A stretch of DNA of 64,000 nt from Entoloma clypeatum (GCA_963565915.1 OY751490.1:806001-870000); one strand, 5' to 3'. Positions 45,901-55,996 are shown, counted from the first letter of the stretch. Notes: generated from the sequence alone by a model not told the origin. Made by a program: numbers and translations.

Positions 45901-47769
45901 CCCTTTGGAGATGTTAATTTCTCCACAGGTCCCGTCTACTTTGTAGCCATGGTTAAGGAAGACGCCTAGGGACAATAGGCGTGTGTCCATGTCCGGAATG
46001 TAGAACACCGGTCTGAGAAGATGGGTTTTAACTTCCCCATTTAGGGTGTGCCGTACTGGAACGGCCCCAACTCCAAGAATTTCCAGTTTCTTCCCTTTGG
46101 CTGCAGTTTGGACGAATCGCTTGACCGTGAGAGGTCTATAGTATGCGAAGTCCTTAAACTCATAGGTGAAGTGTAAAGAGGCGCCGGAATCTAATATCCA
46201 TTGCGCGCGTTCTTTTTCCTTACAATGTGTACAAGAAGCAAAATGTTTAATATATTTTTTATGTAAATCACTGCTAAAGTGATCTACGCATTCTGTACTG
46301 GTACTGGCTATTATGTCATACGTCTGTTGAGAGGTATTGTTAGCTTTCCGCAATTGGTAAGGTTTAAGAAAGGGTTTTGACGAACCGTCAAGTTCTATCT
46401 CGTCCTCAAACACATCCGGCCCCATTCGTTCCTGGTCGATGTCCATCATCTTCAGCGATTCTTCTATCGACGGGGCTACGCGACGCTGTTTAGCCGGCCT
46501 TTCGTCGATGTCAGGAATGATGGTATCTAGGATACGAAGGTTTGATCCAGAGGGTTGTGCGCCGATCTCTCGGGCGAGCTTTCGCACCCTTTCGTTCTTT
46601 TTCCACACTGACGGCTTTCCAGAAGGAAGCCCGGTGTACTGGGAAGGAGGAGGGTTCATGCGTTGCAGGAGCGACTGCATTTTCTCCGACTCAGGCTGCG
46701 CGGTACTTGTAGTTTTCCCGCGGCCCGTTATAGTGGTGAAGGCAGGTGCATGATGAGGAGGGAGATGGCAAGGGGCACGTTGACGAGGAGGAAGAGGACA
46801 AGGAGCCGGTCGACGAAGGGGTTGCTCAATGGCTGGTGCAATAAACTCGACCATTTCCTCAGCTTGGTCGGAGTCGTTTTCTGCGTTGTTGGCGCGCTTC
46901 TTCTGGTTGCGCCAGCGTCCCTTTCCCTTCTTCTTTTCAGAAGCGGTACTTGGGTCGGTCGAGTTAGGCTGCTCGTCAGCATTGTTACGCGAGGTACTCG
47001 GCGCTGTCTGCTTTTCCCATTTGGGGTCTTGCCCCTTTCGCTTAGTCCCGGAAATTTTCCGGGCCTGCTCGTTGGACGCCCGAGTAGACCCAATTGCGTA
47101 CTTGCGCCTGTACTCCGATACGATGCTGTCGGCGACGGCTTGCCATGTGAAGTCATCGGCGTCGTAGACCTGGAAGAGGGCGGTGGAGAGCGACGACCAA
47201 GCATCGGGAATGGCACTTGCCAGGATCATAGCTTGCATGAGGTCGGGCACGACAAAATTCGACTCGCTGAGACGAGCGAAGAGTGATCCTAGGCGTTCGA
47301 TCTCTGGCACAGGGTCCCGACCTGACAGTTTGAAGGAGGCAGCGGCCTTAAAATCGCCGAATATGGTGGCGGGGGAGACCTTTGAATACGTGTCCTTCAG
47401 TATCGTCCAGGCTTCCTTCGAGGTCTTGGCGTCTTTGATGTGCCTCCTGATGGCTTCGGAGACTTTGAGGCGGATGGAACCGAAAGCCATGTCGTCGTCC
47501 CTGATCCAGGTCTTCCTTTCTTTGTGGAAGGCGGGCTGGTCGACGGTGACGGTGATGACCGGAGGCTGGGTTGCAGACGTCGAGGTGGCAGAGGCAGGAG
47601 TAGAGACCGTGACGGTGAAGTCCTCGATAGTGGGGCGCTCAATGTCGCCGGATACGAGGCGCCAGACTCCTTGATGGAGGAGGTAGGATTTCATCTTCTC
47701 GGCCCAACTTTGATAGTCGATGCCGTCGAAGATGGCGATGGAGTCAAGGGCAGAGCGAGAGGTAGACAT
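42979..47769 (-). CDS. Copia Gag-Pol polyprotein (Gag-PR-IN-RT-RH), intact
   Basis: 1596 codons, ATG at 47769, TAA at 42979. N-terminal Gag (~1-300) with MKSYLLHQGVWRLVSG and a basic Lys/Arg patch; a canonical zinc knuckle was not seen, only a CTHC pair at ~514-517. Protease has LDSGAS (D527). Integrase zinc module is WHKRLGH (H663) .. CTGC, with catalytic D727, D789 and E823 (RAERINRT). RT runs from KARLVAKGFSQVEGIDF through LYKALYGLKQA to YVDD at 1276-1279. RNase H has TDSDWASD and SSTEAEYMAL near the C-terminus. Integrase before RT defines Ty1/Copia. No stop or frameshift: probably functional. All products come from one frame, so the Gag:Pol ratio must be set by splicing or another route not visible here. 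Confidence 0.95.
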   Translation of the reverse strand: MSTSRSALDSIAIFDGIDYQSWAEKMKSYLLHQGVWRLVSGDIERPTIEDFTVTVSTPASATSTSATQPPVITVTVDQPAFHKERKTWIRDDDMAFGSIRLKVSEAIRRHIKDAKTSKEAWTILKDTYSKVSPATIFGDFKAAASFKLSGRDPVPEIERLGSLFARLSESNFVVPDLMQAMILASAIPDAWSSLSTALFQVYDADDFTWQAVADSIVSEYRRKYAIGSTRASNEQARKISGTKRKGQDPKWEKQTAPSTSRNNADEQPNSTDPSTASEKKKGKGRWRNQKKRANNAENDSDQAEEMVEFIAPAIEQPLRRPAPCPLPPRQRAPCHLPPHHAPAFTTITGRGKTTSTAQPESEKMQSLLQRMNPPPSQYTGLPSGKPSVWKKNERVRKLAREIGAQPSGSNLRILDTIIPDIDERPAKQRRVAPSIEESLKMMDIDQERMGPDVFEDEIELDGSSKPFLKPYQLRKANNTSQQTYDIIASTSTECVDHFSSDLHKKYIKHFASCTHCKEKERAQWILDSGASLHFTYEFKDFAYYRPLTVKRFVQTAAKGKKLEILGVGAVPVRHTLNGEVKTHLLRPVFYIPDMDTRLLSLGVFLNHGYKVDGTCGEINISKGLSKIQFSPHILGQTIYWLDTEIRYDQIHAISSEITVETWHKRLGHPNDQALRKIPTSTKGVPETLVREKSQESCTGCLKGKMPNQSYPNSITRATKTFDLIHSDLKQISTASYHKYKYFLTFLDDFSSHVWVVLLRKKSDAVMALRQFLAMIQNQFAATPKKWRVDGGGEFNEYKDVLADHGILIDVTLPYQHQQNGRAERINRTLWEKSQALRFDACLPPMWWEFCLEHAAFLYNRTPMQRLEWNTPYFRVTNEIPDMSSIRVFGCQAYVYIPKEKRRNSLESRSRLMIYLGSKPGVKGYRFMDSETNTIFMGGKAIFDESKYPRCHIDPLPENHPEMENPEPADEFEDLIPGNDDNDSHYEKPHDPVPTGQDHPESDDDLPRSEPDDEPQVPTPEPEQVPDRPIRERRVRRMPDSIYGEDTPASDLEKMDRRRRLGGQTAWMNDLLMEAISIQVGIIEMSHKDIYSLPNKEDWYAAERKELDMLKSRGVITELVPLPTGRKALRNKWVYNEKSDGRLKARLVAKGFSQVEGIDFDQIFSPVVRYETVRLILALTALEGWFMTLLDVSAAFLYGTLREVIYMRQPEGYIVKGKENLVYRLYKALYGLKQAALAWWRELDSSMKKLGFAWLHSDAGVFIHTSTKGETVIAVIYVDDSAFLGTNREYTLEKKKAFMTTWECRDLGHLVPDGEPKEFLSIQIRQRGKRIFIDQVPYLEKILARMGMSESNATHTPLPTGYKPMKSEDEPNAELRSKYQSVIGSLLYLMIGTRPDICFAVIKMSQFSANPTKRHLEVARDICRYLKATKNYAIMYDGDSGKGIYAFTDSDWASDENTRKSTTGYFVSLASGAVTWVSSAQKTIALSSTEAEYMALSDCSRAVTWLRSMLAELGMQIGSVPIYGDNNGSVFIASNPVTEKRSKHIDVRFHFVREKVSEGIITVEFIEGVNNPADLLTKNLGKVLFSKFIPYFGLLKI

Positions 47770-48131
47770 TGTGAATGAATCTAAAAAGGGTTCTCAATCA
47801 GTGATGTGTCATGAATATGATTCGAGAAAACAATTGAATGATTCCTTATGACATATTCCCTTCAGGAATAGCGGTCATGGGAAAACCCTTTATATGTCAG
47901 AAACGTATAAGGTGCGATCAACGTTTCCACATGGAGTGTACTAGGTCAATCCCCTTAGGGACGTCTCATGACAGGTACTTGTCGTAATGACGTTTCCCAG
48001 GTTCATATGTGAAGAAGTAAGACTCAGAACCTAGATCTTTCGATCGGTTCTTTGCCAACCAGGGTAGAGTGGGCAGGTACTCGCTGTTGCCAGCGTTTCC
48101 CAAGTCCCTCTGCTATCCGGGGCCCATAACC
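47770..48131 (-). other. Copia 5' leader
   Basis: 362 bp between LTR and start codon, near-identical to 236-597. Holds the primer binding site at 48120-48131. Confidence 0.8.
48120..48131 (-). promoter_or_regulatory. Copia primer binding site (half-tRNA iMet type)
   Basis: GGTTATGGGCCC on the minus strand directly after the LTR, complementary to the initiator tRNA-Met anticodon arm. Confidence 0.7.
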
Positions 48132-48441
48132 TGTTGAAGTTCCACCTGGGCGCTAGCCGCAAGTGTACTGAAGCAACTGGCTACAGTGGAAGTACTCTAC
48201 GATACCGTTCTGACCACTTACATGGATTGGAGAGGTTGAGGCTGGTGAGAGCGGTTGAGGCTGGTAAGAGCGATGGAGGCGGTTAAGAGTCAAGAGACAA
48301 CTTGTTGATATTAACAGTTTCCTGGTCTTATATACCGTACTACTGTTTGTACCAACCAAATAAGTATGTAATCGAAGATGTGTAAAGGTCACGTGATATA
48401 ATCTAATCTAATCTAATCTACGTGATGGAAAAGTTTCAACA
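48132..48441 (-). repeat. 5' LTR of Copia
   Basis: 310 bp with TATATAA-type box, CACGTG and AATCT repeats. Followed on the + strand by target duplication CAAAT. Confidence 0.93.
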
Positions 48442-48446
48442 CAAAT

Positions 48447-51400
48447 CTTTTTTGATCCCCATTTCAATGTCAGGAGAAGGAGAAAGCATCAATGAAAAAC
48501 TAAAGATAAATGCCCTGATAGACTCAGGAGCAGGAGCAACCTTCTTGGATCAGAAGTTCGCCACAGCCAACCGAATGGAGCTTATTCCGTTACTAAAGCC
48601 CATTCATGTGTTCAATGTGGACGGGACAAAGAACAAAGAAGGAACAATCACCCATTGCACATGGAAGAAGATCTGGATTGATGACAAAGAACTCAACGTC
48701 AGATTCTTGGTCACCGGACTTGGAAAGGAAACCACCATTTTGGGGTTACCATGGTTGAAACAATACAACCCGAAGATTGATTGGGAAAAAGGAACCTTGG
48801 ATATTGAAACTATCAGGTTCAAGAAGACCCTAGCAGGAGTCATGAGGAAGAAATTTGACGAGCTCTTGGCGTCAAAAGACAAGAAACCCATTGCAATTGC
48901 TGCATGGATGAAAGAAAGACCCGAACAAAAGATCTATGCGATGATAGAAGAAATTAATGATGAAGAGACCCTTAAACCAAAAAAGAAGGCTCTACCGGCA
49001 AATGGACCTATCCTGAAAAGGATAGATGAAGAATCAGACGATGACCTTGACCTATTCAGGACATATGTCACAACGGACGAACCCATTGAGGATATTTGGA
49101 TCCAAGCCAAAACCTTGATCTCTCTGAAACTCTCACACAATACGGACACCGTGGACAAACCAAAGAAAGAACTACCAGAATGATACAATCAATATCGGAA
49201 GGTGTTTGAGAAAACGGCATCTGAGAGATTACCGGAACACAAACCATGGGACCACACAATTGACTTGAAACTGGACTTCACCCCAAAAGACTGTAAAGTT
49301 TATCCTTTGTCACTGGAAGAACAAACAAAATTGGATGAATTCCTTGATGAGAACCTTCGAAAGGGGTACATCAGACCCTCGAAATCACCAATGGCATCAC
49401 CCTTTTTCTTTGTGGCTAAAAAGGACTCGGATAAACTCAGACCATGTCAAGACTATCGGCGATTGAACGAAGGAATGGTAAAGAATGCATACCTGTTACC
49501 CCTGGTCGGAGATTTACTGGACAAACTGAAAGGAGCAAAGGTCTTTACTAAACTGGACATGCATTGGGGATACAACCACATACGGATCAAACCTGGCGAT
49601 GAATGGAAGGCTGCATTCAAAACCAATCAAGGGTTGTATGAACCCTTGGTTGCCTTCTTTGGACTGGCAGGCATGCCACCCACCTTCCAGGCGATGATGA
49701 ACGAAATCTTCAAAGAAGAACTTGAAGAAGGATGGTTGCTCATTTATTTGGACGATATCTTCATATTCTCAGCCAATGATGAAGACGACACCAGACAGAC
49801 ACTCCACGTACTCAGAAAGATGATAGAAAATGACCTCTATCTCAACCTGGAAAAATGCGAATTTGGAGTCAGGCAGTGCGAATACCTTGGACTCATTATC
49901 TAAGAAAACGAAATCACAATGGACCCCGTTAAGTTATTGGGGATAGCAAAATGGCTGGAACCCGTAACTGTGAAGCAGGTCAGATCCTTCCTTGGATTTG
50001 GGAACTTCTATCGAAGGTTTATTGGACACTACTCGGACATTTGCCAAACCCCTGAATGATCTGACCAAAAAGGATCAGGAATGGGAATAGAATGAGGACT
50101 GCCAAACGGCATTTGACACGTTAAAGGACAAATTCGTGGAATCACCGGTATTGTTAATGCCAAACACTGACAAACCATTCATCATAGAATCTGATGCATC
50201 CAAATGGGCGACAGGAGCAGTACTGCGCCAACAAGATGTAAATGGAGACTGGCACCCCTGTGGATATATATCGCACTCGTTCTCTGCGGCAGAACGAAAC
50301 TATGAGGTCTATGATTGAGAACTCTTGGGAATCATCCGATCACTGGAAACCTGGAGGCATTACCTCCTTGGGTCACCATTTCCAACGGTTGTTCTGTCAG
50401 ATCACAAGAACCTGACATATTACTGGAAACCCCAGAAATTGAACAGACGACAAGCACGGTGGAGATTGTATCTCTCTGAGTTTGAACTCAAACTAGTACA
50501 CACCCCAGGATCAAAGATGATCCAGTCTGATGCCTTGTCAAGGCAACCGGACCATATACCTGAAGAAGATACAGACAACGAAGACATTGTTGTCTTACCA
50601 GATGACATTTTTGTCAAGACAGTGGACCTTGAGCTACAAGGAGATATTCTAAAAGCAACCAAAAACGATGAGCTCTTCTCAAAAGCCATCACTGCCCTAA
50701 AAGAATCAGGGACCCCGCCGATTAAATCCCATTTATCAGAATGGAGAACAGAGGATGGGATATTATTCTTCCATGACAGATGTTATGTACCACCAGATGA
50801 GACTTTGCGCTGGGAAATAACGAAATGATATCACGACTCCCTACCAAGCGGACATCCAGGACATCTAAAAACCTTGGAATTGGTTAGGCGAAACTATTGG
50901 TGGCCAGGAATGTATGTGTTTATCAAGAATTACATTGGAGGATGTGCAACCTGCCAACAAATGAAAGTCAACACACACCCCACAAACCCTGGATTGATGC
51001 CAATCAAGGCACAAAAGAACGCCAGACCATTCTCCCAGACAACAATCGACTTCATCACGGACCTGCCCGAGAGCAACAGATTTGACAGTATCATGGTCGT
51101 AGTAGACCATGGTTCTATGAAGGGGGTAATTTCCATCCCTTGTACCAAAACCACCAATGCAACCCTCACCACCAAACTTTATTTGGACCACATGTACCAA
51201 AGATTTGGACTCCCAGACTCTATTCTGTCTGACAGAGGGCCGCAATTCGCTTCTCAGGTCTTCAGAGAACTAGGACAACTCCTAGGGATCAAACTAATGA
51301 TGAGCACGGCTTATCACCCCCAAACCGATGGAGAAACAGAACGTGCAAATCAAGAACTTGAGATCCATTTCCGGATGTTCTGTTTGAACAATCCTGAAAC

Positions 51401-52098
51401 ATGGCACGAACAATCCTGAAACATGGCACAATCACAACTCAACAATGGAGTTCTGTCACAATCACAGAACTCACTCCACAACGAAACGATCCCCGTTCTA
51501 TCTAATGATGGGATGCGAACCAAGAGATATACCATTGGCGTTTGACAAAACAAATGTGCCAAGCATAGAGAAACGGCTCAAGGAGCTAAAACAAGCAAGG
51601 GATGAAGTGCTGGCAGCACACAAACTGGCCCGTCAGATAATGACGGAAAGATCAACACGAGGTTTCACTCCATTTGGAAAAGGAGAACAGGTATGGCTAG
51701 AAGGGAAGAACCTCCAAATCGGATACCCTTTCAGAAAACTGGCACCCAAAAGAGAAGGACCCTTCACCATTTCCGAGGTGCTCGGGCCCCTGACGTACAA
51801 GCTGAAACTTCCAGAACAATGGAAGATCCACCCCGTTTTCTATGCCTCCTTGTTGACACCTTATCGGGAAAATGACACACACGGACCAAACTTCCACAAC
51901 CCACCTCCTGATCTGATTGAAGGAGAACACGAGTATGAAGTGGAAGCAATCCTTACCCATAAGCAACAGGGCAGAGGGTACAAGTATTTGGTCAAGTGGA
52001 TGAGATACCCATCAAGCGATAACACGTGGGAACCGGAATCCAACTTAAAAAGAGCTCAGGAAACACTCGGTCTTTACAAACAGACCCACCACCTTTGA
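48447..52098 (+). pseudogene. pol: Pol of Gypsy B (PR-RT-RH-IN-chromodomain), decayed
   Basis: The first codons lie at 42589-42601, left of the Copia. Protease has LIDSGAGATFLD. RT has [21 protein letters not shown] and IYLDDIFIF (YLDD variant). RNase H has [13 protein letters not shown] and LSDHKNLTYYW. Integrase has [33 protein letters not shown] and [13 protein letters not shown]. The chromodomain has KYLVKWMRYPSSDNTWEP near the end. Lesions: TGA at 49181, TAA at 49901, a one-base insertion near 50042, TAG near 50088, TGA at 50316 and 50826, and a 22-bp tandem duplication near 51390-51430 with stops. Several TGAs sit where CGA (Arg) is expected. The element cannot encode Pol. Confidence 0.9.
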
Positions 52099-52127
52099 AC
52101 CTCAATGATCCACATCTCCTCATCACC

Positions 52128-53027
52128 ATGTCCAACCTCCGCATTGCCTCCCCCGAAGAAGTGCGCTTCAATACCGACAGACACACCAGATGGTCCCGAC
52201 TCCTAAACCTATTCACCAACCCCGAAGACGAGAACAACGTTCTCGGAAGACTTGAAGACGAAACAGACCAGTTCCTGGTCAATGCGTTGTATGGACTCAT
52301 TGCTATCCGGGAGTACCATTACAACACTTCCGCCTCTATTGCCCACCTCATTGATAACCACGCTGATCTCCTAGTAGACAGAGGAGTCTACCGATGTTTT
52401 GAAAGACTGTTCCCCACACGCTCCAATTACCCCGACCTTGCACTCATAAATTCCGCCCCAAGACCTCCTACCCCGGTGGTCCCCATATCCGAACCCACCC
52501 CTGAACTGACCCCCGTCCCTAACCCAGTCCCCCTCGTCATCAGAAACCCCGACCCCCCGACTACCCCTTTCCCCACCAAATCTGTGTCGCCCTTAACCAG
52601 CGACCGAAGCCTTTCTAGCGTCAAGACTGACGTGAAAGGAAACAAACCGTCCCTTGGAGTTGCTAAGCGCTCCAGAAGAATAACCGTATGCACGATTATG
52701 TCTGTCCCACTTGGGCACGGTTCCTCATATCAAATCCCCATCGACCTCACCAACAAACCCAATTGTGTTGGCTATGAGATTGACATGCACAGACGCGCTC
52801 ACTCACCGAGTGGACCTTGGCGCCGTCCTGCAGGATGGCCATACATTGACAAAGGGCACCAATGCGGCATGTGCGGAGCTAAAGGACACATTGAGTGTCA
52901 GTGTGAGAAGTGCGAGAAGAAGGCGCCTGGACATTATGACTATGAGTGTCTTGGCTCTGGCTATGCAGACCTCAAGGGCGAGCCATACGAATTTGACAAC
53001 GACACCGTGCACAACATGGCAACCTGA
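52128..53027 (+). CDS. ORF3 of Gypsy B with two Cys/His knuckles
   Basis: 299 codons after pol, starting MSN in the same CACCATGTCCAAC context as ORF3 of Gypsy A. The N-terminal ~100 residues are helical (WSRLLNLFTNPEDENN .. GLIAIREYHYNTSASIAHLID). The middle is Pro/Thr-rich and likely disordered. At 246-274 are six Cys and two His: C246, C249, H254, C257 then C259, C262, H269, C274. These form two nucleocapsid-like zinc knuckles. No signal peptide or membrane segment, so not an envelope. It remains fully open although gag and pol of the same element are broken. A nucleic-acid-binding accessory role is inferred. Confidence 0.65.
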   Translation: MSNLRIASPEEVRFNTDRHTRWSRLLNLFTNPEDENNVLGRLEDETDQFLVNALYGLIAIREYHYNTSASIAHLIDNHADLLVDRGVYRCFERLFPTRSNYPDLALINSAPRPPTPVVPISEPTPELTPVPNPVPLVIRNPDPPTTPFPTKSVSPLTSDRSLSSVKTDVKGNKPSLGVAKRSRRITVCTIMSVPLGHGSSYQIPIDLTNKPNCVGYEIDMHRRAHSPSGPWRRPAGWPYIDKGHQCGMCGAKGHIECQCEKCEKKAPGHYDYECLGSGYADLKGEPYEFDNDTVHNMAT

Positions 53028-53068
53028 AAACATTGAAGCCGGTGACTTCAAGCATAAATGGGGGATAA

Positions 53069-53622
53069 TGTTACACTTTTTCACCCTCTTCCTATGCGCC
53101 TTCACATGACCCCTCGACCCTTGATCCTTATCAGACCCCGTTTCACTTAACTCCGACGACCCTGGGACATGTGTCCCCCCTATCAGCGCTATGACTCATA
53201 TTGACTCAGACGATTCCCCTTTTTGATACATTTTCACTTGTTATCTCTGACTCACGGCCTTGAGGCCTTATCTCTGACTCCTATGTCACAGCCTCCTTGA
53301 AACATCTATCCAACCAATGGCCTATTTAGCTCCTACGCAGCACATACTTATGTATAGCCATAGGATAACGTATATAAGACCTGTAACCTTAGAGTAGAGG
53401 TCCTTAGCTTGACCTAGGCATACAACGCTTACTTGTCTATTCTTCGAACACTCTCCAACTAAGTGCCTTGCGAGGACTTAGCTCTGCCAGACCTTGAACC
53501 AAGTCGTCCTTCTGAGGAACTCGCTGATCTTGAACAAGTCGTTCTACTGAGGGACTTGTGTGGAAACAGTACGAACCCACGTGACTAGGACCTTGTACCG
53601 ATTGTAGGCTACCACCGTAACA
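53069..53622 (+). repeat. 3' LTR of Gypsy B
   Basis: 554 bp, preceded by a purine-rich AAATGGGGGATAA tract (53056-53068) and followed by ACTGT. Differs from the 5' LTR mostly by transitions. Confidence 0.9.
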
Positions 53623-53627
53623 ACTGT

Positions 53628-53860
53628 AGCATATATTATTTTGTTTGTAGCACTACAAAGTTACATACTCATGCTACACAGTGCTACAGAGTCATGTACT
53701 CATGCTACAAAGCCCTACAGAGTCATATACTCATGCTACAAAGCACTACAGAGTCACAAACTCATGCTACACAGTGCTACAGAGTCACATACTCATACTA
53801 CATAGCACTCCACAGCACTTTGCTACAAAGCACTCCATAGCACTCCATAGCAAGGCATAT
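53628..53860. repeat. CTACA / CATACTCATGCTACA tandem tract
   Basis: About five units of ~31-33 bp containing CACTACAGAGTCA and TACTCATGCTACA, then CACTCCATAG repeats. It continues the target tract of Gypsy B at 40700-40758. Confidence 0.65.
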
Positions 53861-54059
53861 CTTATATACCATTAGCATTGGTCTCTTGCTATCACTAATC
53901 TCACAAAGCATAAACCCAAAGAGAAATGATTGAACCAATTAACCAATTCATTGTAGGATATACATAATTACACAATTAAGAACATATGATATACCTCCTG
54001 CCCCCATATTTGCACCTTCCTGTCCCCCCCCTTCCCTTTGCGTGTGCCGCAACTGCCTG

Positions 54060-54310
54060 TCTGTCCCTTGCCCTTGTTTGTGCTCTGACCTGCATCCCAT
54101 ATGCCCCTCGCCTGCATCTTGTGCATCAGTGCATCCCACCCGTGTTTGTGTCCCGTGTCCCTGTTCTCGTGTCTCCTGCCATTGCTCAGATATCTCGCCG
54201 TTCCTTCGTGTCTCCCGGCATTTCTCATGTGAGTGGTCTGACATGACACAGATGGCGAGGTGCTCACCTATATGGGGTGTCCTTGGCCCTTGCGTGAACG
54301 AAGGGAGGGG
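54060..54310 (+). repeat. Inverted-repeat unit, forward copy
   Basis: Contains CCTGTTCTCGTGTCTCC, TGCTCAGATATCTCGCC, CATGTGAGTGGTCTGA and CTCACCTATATGGGG. Its reverse complement occurs at 54640-54910 and again at 54895-55200. Overlapping artefactual ORFs on both strands result. Confidence 0.65.
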
Positions 54311-54639
54311 CCGTTTTCAGGTGTTGCATGGGCCAGTCCGCATCTTGTGTCATCTCATTTTACTCAGCCGTCTCGTGTGAATGGAGGGAGAGAGGAGGGA
54401 GTGGAGGGAGGAGCAGTGAAGAGAGGAGGGAGGTGATGGGCAACAAGTGGATGTCGAAGCTTTTGAAGGCTAAAAATACTTGGCAAGTTCCGGGCCCAGG
54501 CACCATGATGAAGTTGAAAACAACCCAAGTTCCACATCCCTCCACCCTCCATTCCCTCCTCTTCTGTCACTCCCTCCCCCTCCCTTCGTTCACAAGGGAC
54601 ATGGCAGCCCCATATAGCTAAGCACTGCACTATCTGTTG

Positions 54640-54910
54640 TCCATCAGACCACTCATGTGAGAAATGGCGAGACACCTGAGCAACAGTGGGAGATGCGAGA
54701 ATGGGGACATGGGACACACAAAGATGGGCAGATGCACCAGTGCATGAAGCACAGGTGAGGGGTGTACGGAATGCAGGTGACGAGTGCAGATGACGGCTGA
54801 GGGACATGAGACGACGCGCGGGCACAAGACAGGGACCTGCCCACGCGACACCCAGAAAGGGCCCCCCCCTTTGTTCACACAAGGGCAAAGGATGCCCCAT
54901 ATAGGTAAGC
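54640..54910 (-). repeat. Inverted-repeat unit, reverse copy 1
   Basis: Contains TCAGACCACTCATGTGAGAA, GCGAGACACCTGAGCAACAG and GCCCCATATAG in inverse order to 54060-54310. Confidence 0.65.
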
Positions 54911-55200
54911 ACCATGCCATCCATGTCACATCAGACCACTCACACAATAAACGCCGGGAGACATGAAGGAACAGCAAGGCACCTGAGCAACAGCGGGAGA
55001 TGCGAGAACAGGGACATGGGACGAGACATGAAGGGACGGCAAGATACCCGAGCAATGGCAGAAGATGCGACAAACGGAACAGGACATGTGAGAAAGACAG
55101 AAGACCCAAGAAACGGCACAGGAGACACGAGAACAGGGACACAGGACACACACAAACACAGGCTGGACACACCAGATGACAGGCAGACACAAGTCAGGGA
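54895..55200 (-). repeat. Inverted-repeat unit, reverse copy 2
   Basis: A second inverse copy in tandem with the first, with internal repeats of ACATGAAGGRACRGCAAG and AGCAAYGGCRGAAGATGCGA. Confidence 0.6.
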
Positions 55201-55329
55201 CCCACCCACAGGACACACCAAAACGACGGGACAAGAAGGCAGAGGAGACGCAAGAATGGCGGTGACAAGAGAGACTTTGCATGGGCAAGGCGGGGGACAT
55301 GGGGCATGTGGGATGCATGGGTTGCGAGA

Positions 55330-55996
55330 GGGACAACTCCCGATATCTCCTTTGTTGTATGTAGCACAATATTTGATGCCCATTTTCATGTTGTAATTTG
55401 GTTTTGAGCAGCTTTGTGGCATGCAAGAGTGTCAATCTATAGAAATATTGAGTACTACACCAGGCTATGAGACTACAATACTATGGTGCTACCAGGTTTC
55501 TACACTACAATGCTATGGTACTATGATGTTACAATGCTACTGTGCTTTAGTGCTACATTGCTACACCTGTCAGTGAGGTTACTACATAGTGCTATGGCTG
55601 CTATGTATGTGAGTGTGTTTGCTATGGTTTGCTACCAGCTTGGGGACCACTTTGCTGATGACAATTTTTGCAATTTTGGTCTTCAGGGGAAATACAGGTA
55701 TCCATTGATCTAGACATTGTATATTCTATCCCTTTGAGATATCAGTGTCCCTGCTAGAGTAGAAGCATTTCCCCTAGTAAATGCCCAGAAATTGCAGGGG
55801 CAAAGGATATTTGAGGATAATTGATAGATTGATGGCCATTGATTGATAACAGAAATCTAATGATAATATGATGATGAGTAAGGGTGCACATGATATGATG
55901 TCAGTAGCTTATCAATCCTTCCCAGCTTTTATGATAGCCTAATGATGTATTTGAGCTAATGATAGATTTTCCAATGAGAAATTCACTTTTATGATA
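55330..55996. other. No gene seen; CTACA-rich patch
   Basis: 55450-55640 is rich in CTACA/CTATG words like the tracts at 38.4 and 53.7 kb. The rest is AT-rich and non-coding. Confidence 0.4.

Larger units (their letters stand above)
42602..48441 (-). mobile_element. Ty1/Copia element, full length, nested in Gypsy B
   Basis: 5840 bp on the minus strand with 310-bp LTRs (two differences seen by eye) and a perfect 5-bp target duplication CAAAT (42597-42601 and 48442-48446). One long uninterrupted polyprotein, a half-tRNA type primer site and a G7 polypurine tract are present. The insertion falls a few codons into the pol frame of Gypsy B; the host frame reads through once the element and one duplication are ignored. 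It is a recent, potentially autonomous insertion. Confidence 0.95.
40759..53622 (+). mobile_element. Ty3/Gypsy element B, complete but decayed, hosting a Copia
   Basis: Two 554-bp LTRs (40759-41312 and 53069-53622) and perfect target duplications ACTGT (40754-40758 and 53623-53627). Without the inner Copia and its 5-bp duplication it is 7019 bp. Order: LTR, self-priming site, gag, pol with chromodomain, ORF3, purine tract, LTR. The LTRs differ at a score or so of positions, so it is older than Gypsy A. gag and pol are full of stops. Confidence 0.92.

Noticed and set aside
46663..47286. 207-codon plus-strand ORF opposite the Copia Gag.
   Set aside because: Antisense shadow of a GC-rich coding region.
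53948..55435. ORFs of 100-190 codons with Cys/Ser/His-rich products, some resembling membrane proteins.
   Set aside because: They arise from inverted tandem units and mirror one another on both strands; no family or consistent start.
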